DNA from: Flammula alnicola
Lineage: Eukaryota > Basidiomycota > Agaricomycetes > Agaricales > Strophariaceae
DNA length: 64,000 nucleotides
Direction of reading: 5' to 3'
NCBI GenBank assembly: GCA_015499995.1
Contig: JADNRV010000061.1
Location: forward strand, 124,001 to 188,000
Each line of letters begins with the position of its first letter. Within the stretch, counting starts at the first letter, position 1. Made by a program: the position numbers and the translations under genes. The notes below the pieces were generated by a model. The model saw only the letters and a program-made list of their open reading frames with translations, ran no database searches and was not told the origin of the DNA. Of the stretch, positions 56,915 to 64,000 are shown piece by piece.

Positions 56915-59728
56915 CTATAGTACAAGTGTACAAGAATGTAAGGAAAGAACATTATGACGAATCGGAGGTGGTCGTGGCGGAGTAGAATCTGTCTTCAATC
57001 GTCCAACGACGACCGCAGGGACATCCTTGTGCGTGTACACCCTAAGTCCAACGTGCACGGTGTCTTGGTCATCGTGCGGCACGAGAACCTTGCCCTTCTC
57101 TGGAGTTGACTCATCGGGGGTGTCTCCGTACGTCACCATCCTCGAGGCCATTCTAGCTTTGGCCTTCCGGCCTCGCTGGCGATCACTGAAGTTGTCTGGC
57201 GTGTTAGGGTCTTCCGAGGACACATTCGGCGCAGCTGGAGTGACCGTTCCACTGGCGGTTGGTTCGCTTGGAACGTCTAGTTTGGATGGAAGGACGATTG
57301 AGGTGGGCTTTTCATCAGGCTTTTCGGTAGAAGATGCGCTAGATTGCTCTGTTTTAGCTGTCTTCTTGCTGCTGACGACGATGGTTTCGACCTTAGTGGT
57401 TGTGGTTGTCGTAGTGGTGGTGACGGTTCCGTCCTCGCTGATTCTTCCACGTCTTCACGACTTCCGCTTCAGCTTTCTTCTTTTTCTCGTATTCCTCCAA
57501 GTCACGTTTGATGAGTTCATCCAATGAGTTGGTAAGTACTTGGAGTGGTCACTGATGAAGCAAGTACAAAGTTAGCAATTAAACGTCAGTGTCGAAGAGT
57601 GGGGCGTACTCAGCCTTAAAATCTTGGGAAAGACAATGAGCAGCTTTTCGATAAGGAAGGAATACAGACAACTCACTGGAAGCTATCGATTGACTTTTTG
57701 CACGCTCCGTTATTATTCGTGACATTTTTCGCAATTGCCATTCCTCGATACTCTTGTTATCCTATATTTTTTAAATCAGAGGGAGAGCGTTTACCAAAAG
57801 ACAAGAAGATATTACCTCATTGCGATCCAAGGTACGATCTAATCGAACATAAACGATGTAGTTTCCTGCTTCCAATTCGATTTCGCGGTGGACGCTCCGG
57901 AGGTAGAATTCTGAATGGGCCGATTCTGCAATTGGCTCCTTCTCGCCTTCCTTAACCACTGTGAAATCCATAGTCCAAGACGCGCGTCCTGCTACGTCTC
58001 TGTAATACCTGGAATCCAGTTGAGAAAGGACAATCACAGTATTTGAGGGACCGGCAAGCGAGAAGGTAACTTGATGAGTATCGAGTTAGCAGCATTAATG
58101 ACTTGGAAGATAGGTTCACGTACAAGAAACATCTCCGTAGGACCATGCGGCGGGTAAAGGTTGGGTAGTGACATGGAGCCACTGGGAAGACATCATCCAA
58201 TTTGAATCGAATAGGATGGTGCGATCGATTTGGCCAAAACATTCGAGCCAATCGCTATCTGTAACGAATGCTGGCATGAGCAAACGGAACACTAGCTTTT
58301 CACAGCGGAGAAAGGTCGCACATTCCATAACAAATTGCCCATCATCGCCGAATTGGTGGCCAAGCTTGGGCAAAACTTCCAACCATTCTTGCGTCCACTC
58401 CTTCGAGCCATCAGACCATCGACCCGTCCACTCGGACTTGCCCCACGGGTTACGAACCACCACAAATCGCTTGTTTTTAACCTCGACTGATCGGAGAACA
58501 GAATATGCATGATTTCCTATCAAGCCTTGCACCTTGGCTCCTGATACACCGCTTCGTGTGCTGTCGAGGTTATTGAAAGAACAGCCGAACAGACGGTCGT
58601 TGTTGGCACGGCCCAGCTCTTCATCCCAGAAACGATCAGGATCCAGAATGTCCTAAGAATACGAAATGAATAGGTCGCAAGGCGCAAAAACAGATCAAAC
58701 ACCATCATACCTTGCTTTGCAAGACAGTTGACACGCCACTGAGAATAGATAATCATACATCAGCACGCAATGTCCGAAGAAGCTCTGCCACATGACTTGC
58801 CCAGTGAGGTCCTCGATAGCATCGCACTCCTGCCCCCCGAGCAGATGCGAGTAGTTTCCATGCAGTTTCGCGTACGCCTTCTCGATCAACGGCACCCATG
58901 TCTCGCCTGCTGTACCCGATTTAGCGAAATATAACGATTTTCCACCCTTCCTCGCCGATTTGTTATAGATGTCCTTGTCATAATGGTACAGTTCCTGTTC
59001 AGTGGCCTTGAGCTCCTCGTATTTCGGAACACGTGTATACAGCATGCTGCAAGGGGCACGCGATCGGTAATCAGAACGTGGCAAAAAATCACCGAGAGAC
59101 TCACTCGTCGATGATGACCGTGACCCAGGCGTTGTCTCTGAAGAAGATGAATCCGTACACGCCCACTTTTTCGTCTCTCTGAAATGAAATATCATAAAAG
59201 TCAGTTAATGTAATAAAATGAGTCGAGTGGCGTGGAACGCACAGCAACGCAGAACTTCTCCACCAGACCCGGGGCCGTCGAGACAGTGGCGAGAGCCGAC
59301 AAGAACCAGCAATCTCCCAATGCCCCTTGAATGATATCGTTTGAATCTGCCGCGCCACCCACAAAGAACTGGGGGTTGTCAAAGATCTGCGTAACGCGGT
59401 GAACGTCGGCTGGTGAGTGGTTTTCACCAGTTTGCGTGAAAAGACCGTAGAGGCATCTGTTCTTGTCGTTCTCGAGGTCGAATTCGATGTCTCTGGAGGT
59501 GTCTACATGTAAGCGTGTTGCGGCGCTCGATGCTATTAGAAGCACTCACCTGAACTTCCTGTTCTTCGCACGACAATCCCTCGCGATTCGCTCCACTTTT
59601 GCTTTACAATCCTCAATAGCCTTTTCCAGTTCCTTTGTAACAAGGAGACCCGGCTCCTCCTTCACGAAGGACACCGTGCTGGGCGCAGCTGTGGTCTTTT
59701 CGATGGTGGTCACCACGGTCGTGGTCAT
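56915..59728 (-). CDS. Calpain-family cysteine protease 2 (tandem paralogue)
   Basis: Minus strand; ATG 59728 ([20 protein letters not shown]) is preferred because it is the first ATG of the frame and follows the non-ATG start. Core: [29 protein letters not shown] (Cys), [31 protein letters not shown] (His) and [20 protein letters not shown] (Asn): complete triad. Then [18 protein letters not shown]. After [20 protein letters not shown] a one-base break near 57440 leads into a tail with a run of eight Thr and a basic end ([16 protein letters not shown]). The exon order and tail layout match calpain 1, so the pair arose by tandem duplication. It lacks the N-terminal membrane segment. Confidence 0.85.
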
Positions 59729-61335
59729 GATGATGGTGGAGGAAATCAAAGTCGTGGAACAATGATTTTGCCTCAGCTTTGATCTTTATACGAAACGGGG
59801 CTATGACCGTCGACCCTGGAACCACTAATATCGGGGTTCGGATGAGATCTTGGGCGCTAATTGGTTGGCTTGTCAGTTCGGAATGCGGCTTGATTTCGAC
59901 ATGATCACCAACCAGTAGATTGCCGAGCTAGCAAACAATTGATGAACATGCCACTGACACAGCTTGAGATGAGTCCCAGACTAGACGGCCATTGTCGTAT
60001 ATGGCGGTGGTAAGTCGCCTGAGGCATTGTGATGGTGGGAGATTCAATAGAAATGTCTAGAACGCCTGTCCATGAATCAATGTAAAGGTTAGCTAAAGAA
60101 GCAATAGAGAAAGGGCTCGGGGAACCTCCGGGCTCGGAAAGCACCCTCCCGCGTGTTGGTTACGGCAAGCGCGGTGATGACAGTTGGCCAAGTGACAATA
60201 TTTTCGCCTGCCCAAATAAGGTGATCTGATCTGATAACGCAGTGCTCACCACACGTATTGCACCCGCGCTGGTCGTTAGAGGTATTCCTGCATATTTGCG
60301 TATATGATTTAGTCTTTCGATATGTGGACAGGTGGCTGATCAGACTCTGGCGTCACTCGAACCCATATCCAATAAATTATCTGCAAAGGATGTGAGCAAC
60401 ATGCCAATTGGAACCAAAAAAAGTTTTATGCACTCACCGCCACCGTGACGCCAAACCTCGCAATCTTCCATCTTCGTCGCGCAGAACCTATATAATTAGG
60501 AGAATAGCGGGGACACTTCGTAAGGTCCGAGACGATGACCTATAAGGGTAAAATTTAGGCAAGTACTCGCTAAGTCCAGGATCCCTAAATCTGAAACAGT
60601 CGCATCCACACTTGTTATAGTTTGACAGATGGATAGATCCACTCCCTACTTTACACAAACGGACATATGTCAGTAAAGAATCTCCGACTCGCACGAGAGA
60701 ATGAATGGAAAGGGCCGTACATACTACTTATGAGTATCAGACCCGCTTCCCCTATTGGCCTTGATTTTCGTGTTTCTTTACGCGTCTCTCTTGCCGCAGA
60801 CTCAAACGACATCCACGACGCATATAACTGGTAATATAGATAAGTCAGGCCGCGGCTAGCCGACTCCCCGCCTGCGCAGTACGGTGCGACAGCCCACGAG
60901 TACGCCTGTTTGCTCAACTTTGCACCTGAGGGCTACCTGTCATAGCTATGTGAATCGACAGATAGACGTGTGTGTTTGGAATTGAAAACTCTGCATCGCG
61001 AAGTTACTTTGTGGACTTTGTTGTGGAGAACGGGATACCATAAAAACCGACCTCGTCGGAGTGGATGGAGAACACGTGACAGGACATTGCCAAATGGCCC
61101 CGTCACTGTCAGATAACTGAGATATGATGCAGCTGCCCAATTTTAAATTTAGTGCGAACGCTGTGAGCGCTTCGATTCAAAGCCCAATCCTGCGCGATTC
61201 ACACTGCATGAATTGAAGATCAAGAGATGAAGCAAGCAGCGGCCAGAAGGCACTGCTTAGGAAGCGCACTTGGCGATGTAGTAGTACTATGCATAGGCTA
61301 TACAAGATACTACTTTTCTTCCGTCTAGTCCTACG
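59729..61335. other. Gene-poor stretch of 1.6 kb
   Basis: Upstream of calpain 2. Short minus-strand frames only; no motifs, repeats or RNA genes recognised. Confidence 0.45.
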
Positions 61336-62215
61336 TCGATTCAATCTCGATTGCACGATGCAGTGACTCTGGTATTAGACGGCGCTGGCAGGATTCACCT
61401 GGAGACAATAAACATGTGATCAATTTGGGCGCTTAAATTAAACGCGACTCCTCGAACAACTTGCGTAGGCGGTACACGCCGTCGCCGTTGACACTAAACA
61501 TCAGCGCTCAGCCTCTGATTTAGAATGATGTACTTGAATAATCTTTGATATAATGCAACAAGATTAAAGATTTCCAAAGCTCACTATAGCTCATCTCTGG
61601 CTGATGACAGGTATCAAAAGTCTGGCAATCGTGTAAATCAGATTGGCACGGCGCTGCCTCGACGCGTTCCCAAGTCACCGCAAGTATGGGAATGGGGATG
61701 GAACGAACATGGAAACCTCGGGATGAGCCATACGGAGGACGCACCGACATCCGTCAAGTTGTGGCCTCCACCAGGCGACGACGAGAAGGTTCTGAATGTT
61801 TGCGGTATCTGGGCTGGGTCTGGCACGAGTTGGATTTGTGCCACCGTCACGCCGGACCTGCAATAGCTTCGTAGGCGAAACGGTTTTGGCGGTTTGGTTT
61901 GGCGGGCGGGGGTGTTATGTTGTGTTTGAATGGCGCTGGCTAGGAGGTCAGGCCGCAGCCAGCTGGCCTTCGTTGGCTTTCGAAATGCAGGGCCTGAGGC
62001 CTGAGAGCCTCCGGAATTCATCCCGTTGCACATCTTATGTGACGACCCGACTGTCGCATTTCTAGTAACGTCGGCGACGTTGCCAGTGTATGGTATATAG
62101 ATTCCATCCAATCCTATGTCAATTGCAGGATGCAGCGCCTCGTGCACCGTATGACACTTCCAGGGTCCACCTGGAGACAATAAACAGGCTATTAACTTGG
62201 GCGCTTAAACGACAT
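61336..62215. repeat. Short direct repeats flanking an inverted RCC1 fragment
   Basis: 61336-61440 and about 62105-62215 share CACCTGGAGACAATAAACA, TTGGGCGCTTAAA and neighbouring sequence in direct orientation. Between them, 61670-61895 on the plus strand encodes WEWGWNEHGNLGM and GIWAGSGTSWICATVTPDLQ, a copy of the last exon of the RCC1-like gene at 33646-33912. Orientation is opposite to that gene. No complete gene here. Confidence 0.6.
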
Positions 62216-62419
62216 CTGTCAGCCAGGCGCGCAGAGCATCATTGCAGGTATCTGAGATGGTTTATTGATGGCTTTACACAACTCGAGCGCGTTTTACAAA
62301 TGATACTCTATCTTCACTCTGGAAGCTCTCCGCTAATTTTCTCAGATCTTTCCGTCATAGTCTCCTCCTCCTCATCGTCTTCCCACTCGCGAGAAGGTAT
62401 TCGGCTTCATCGTCGTCAG

Positions 62420-63489
62420 TCAGACCAGAAAAGAATCTAGGGAACATGAATCCCTTGCTCGGTCCACCTTCTTGCTCCACCGTAATATCTGCAGCTTCTC
62501 GCCAACTGGCAGAGTTCGATTCGATTTGATATAAATTCGGATTCGTGCCACACCCTTCGGCAACGGCGTCAACCCGTTCAACACGACGGTCTCGCGCTCG
62601 AGGTTGTCCTTTGCCAAAGGATGGTTACCGAGAAGGAGTTGGATTGTGGCGCTGGTCTGATTCTCGACCGAAGTGGTCAAGGTAATGTATTGGTCCGTCG
62701 GAATCCTATAACCATCTGGAACCAAAGCGACAGCAGTACCATTGGACATGGCGATACTGACAGGGATGGGAACTACATATTGTGCACGGTTTGTAAAAAG
62801 AGGAGGATGGCTCCGCATGATATATAGGAATGTCGCTGCGGCATGCGAGATTATGCCAGGATTGGATGTAACCATGGGTGCATTGGGGAACAGTTGTGAT
62901 ATGGTCGTTTCAGCGCGTTCTGTCAAGGATCCAAGTCGACGGGAATAATCCAATAAGATCCGCGTGATAGGTCCTTGCGAAATTCCATAGGATAGCGCCT
63001 TCTTCAGCGCATCTTCCAATCCATCCTCCTCTGCGAGTGCAATATGTGTTTCGTGAACAATGGAGGGTATGAGTTGGCCGTCCTGCTCGAGATCGATGTT
63101 GCGGATATATTGACAGGAAATACGGGATGGAGAAAGGTAGAGAATACGATGAGAGATGTATTCTCTGCCTCCGGGAGAGTGGAGTAGTATGCCTGTCCGT
63201 ATGTAATAGGGAAATATCCTATAAACCCTGTCAAGGCCTCCAAGACATCGTGAAATCTGTCTGGGGATAGGGCACTAGAGAGAGACGAGAGATAATATTT
63301 CGGCTCAGCATCTGTGAATTCCGCAAGAAGGGATCTAAGTGTCGCCGCAAGGGTGGAGGTTGTCGATGCCTCTGAGGACGATTTAGTACCAATGACTGAT
63401 CCGTCTACTGACGACACGAGAGTTGCTGAGATGCTGTATTTGTTCTGATTCTCTGCATCTGGAGAGACTGCGATTCCAACGATAGACAT
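62420..63489 (-). CDS. Divergent Hsp70-like protein
   Basis: Minus strand from ATG 63489 (MSIVGIAVSPDAENQNKYSI) to the stop at 62420. The frame shifts by one base near 63030 (FTKHI then ALAEEDGLEDALKKALSYGI). The second half resembles the Hsp70 substrate-binding beta domain: PIPVSIAMSNGTAVALVPDG, IPTDQYITLTTSVENQTSAT, LGNHPLAKDNLE and GLTPLPKGVARIRI align in order with known Hsp70 blocks. The N-terminal ATPase phosphate loops are not obvious, so it is a short, diverged relative, about 355 residues, perhaps a ribosome-associated Ssz1-like co-chaperone. Assignment is from pattern memory only. Confidence 0.5.
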
Positions 63490-64000
63490 GGTGTTTTCGA
63501 TAAAGTGGGAGGATCGAAAAGGTTCGCCAAGTTATATGCGACGCAACAGAAGTTCTTATGGATGTAACGGCGACGTGTGAGTTGATGATACTATCATAGG
63601 ATCACTGTTGGACCCACTCTGGACCCACTACAGCCTTGAACCCACACTTCCGTCGGGCGGCTCCGGAAGGTCACACCTTTAAGTTTTTGAGGGAGAATTG
63701 TCATGTAACGACGGTAACGTGATAGAAGCCACAATTCATGTAATTTGATAGAATTTGATTGGCTCTCCCGAAAAGAAGCTTGTGGATTATCACAGATATT
63801 AAGTACACAGCGGGTTTTTGATTATTGCGAGCGAAGCGAGCATTCTTTCTCTAGGGTGGAACCGTCGAACAAACAGAGCCAAACCTGGTTGCAAGAATGA
63901 ACTCGTTTTCAGCCCATGTTGCGTGCGTCATATCTCAATTGTTATCGCCCCTCGTCCTTTGAACTTATGGGACTGGATAGTTTTTCATGTATTGTATACA
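63490..64000. other. Right edge of the window, no gene supported
   Basis: Promoter region of the Hsp70-like gene. Contains GCGAGCGAAGCGAGC near 63827, an inverted near-copy of 19849. Confidence 0.4.

Overview
This window is nuclear DNA of a filamentous basidiomycete, most likely an Agaricomycete. The evidence is dense GT-AG introns of about 50-70 nt, genes broken into many short exons, and families typical of mushrooms: HET-domain proteins, a Ty3/gypsy element with a DDGA-type protease, an Hse1-type ESCRT-0 subunit, Mms2, mitoribosomal mS29/DAP3, calpains and an acid sphingomyelinase. Nothing bacterial was seen.

Layout. 1-3.3 kb: the end of a glycosylated membrane protein and a small secreted protein. 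3.5-33.4 kb: a rearranged block built on a direct segmental duplication. Copy 1 is about 3560-16345 and copy 2 about 24880-33420. Each copy carries gene relics followed by an intact HET-domain gene. Copy 1 also holds a complete 6.55-kb Ty3/gypsy element (4000-10552) with identical LTRs; copy 2 preserves the matching empty site near 25350. Further relics lie between and after the copies (16.7-24.7 kb, 31.3-36.4 kb). 36.7-63.5 kb: an ordinary gene-rich stretch with sphingomyelinase, MYND protein, mS29/DAP3, a disordered protein, Mms2 and Hse1 (divergent pair), two tandem calpains and an Hsp70-like protein.

The main discovery is in the two HET genes. Between a short 5' part and the HET exon, each gene appears to be cut into a run of consecutive exons of exactly three nucleotides, one codon each: 24 in HET1 (12389-13992) and 30 in HET2 (27184-29211). 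They are separated by introns of 60-81 nt, mostly 66 nt. When the codons are joined they run in phase 0 into a 16-nt exon and then the HET exon, with no frameshift and no stop in either gene. Microexons that match by position in the two genes encode identical or mostly similar residues. The introns within each array are nearly identical, but the codons between them differ. This is inferred from sequence only; cDNA would decide it.

Caveat. Several conserved single-copy genes (mS29, Hse1, sphingomyelinase, MYND, Hsp70-like, RCC1-like) show one-base frameshifts, many apparently lost bases in short homopolymers. Assembly error is a serious alternative to pseudogenisation, so 'pseudogene' calls here are provisional. 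The HET exons, Mms2 and pol are intact.
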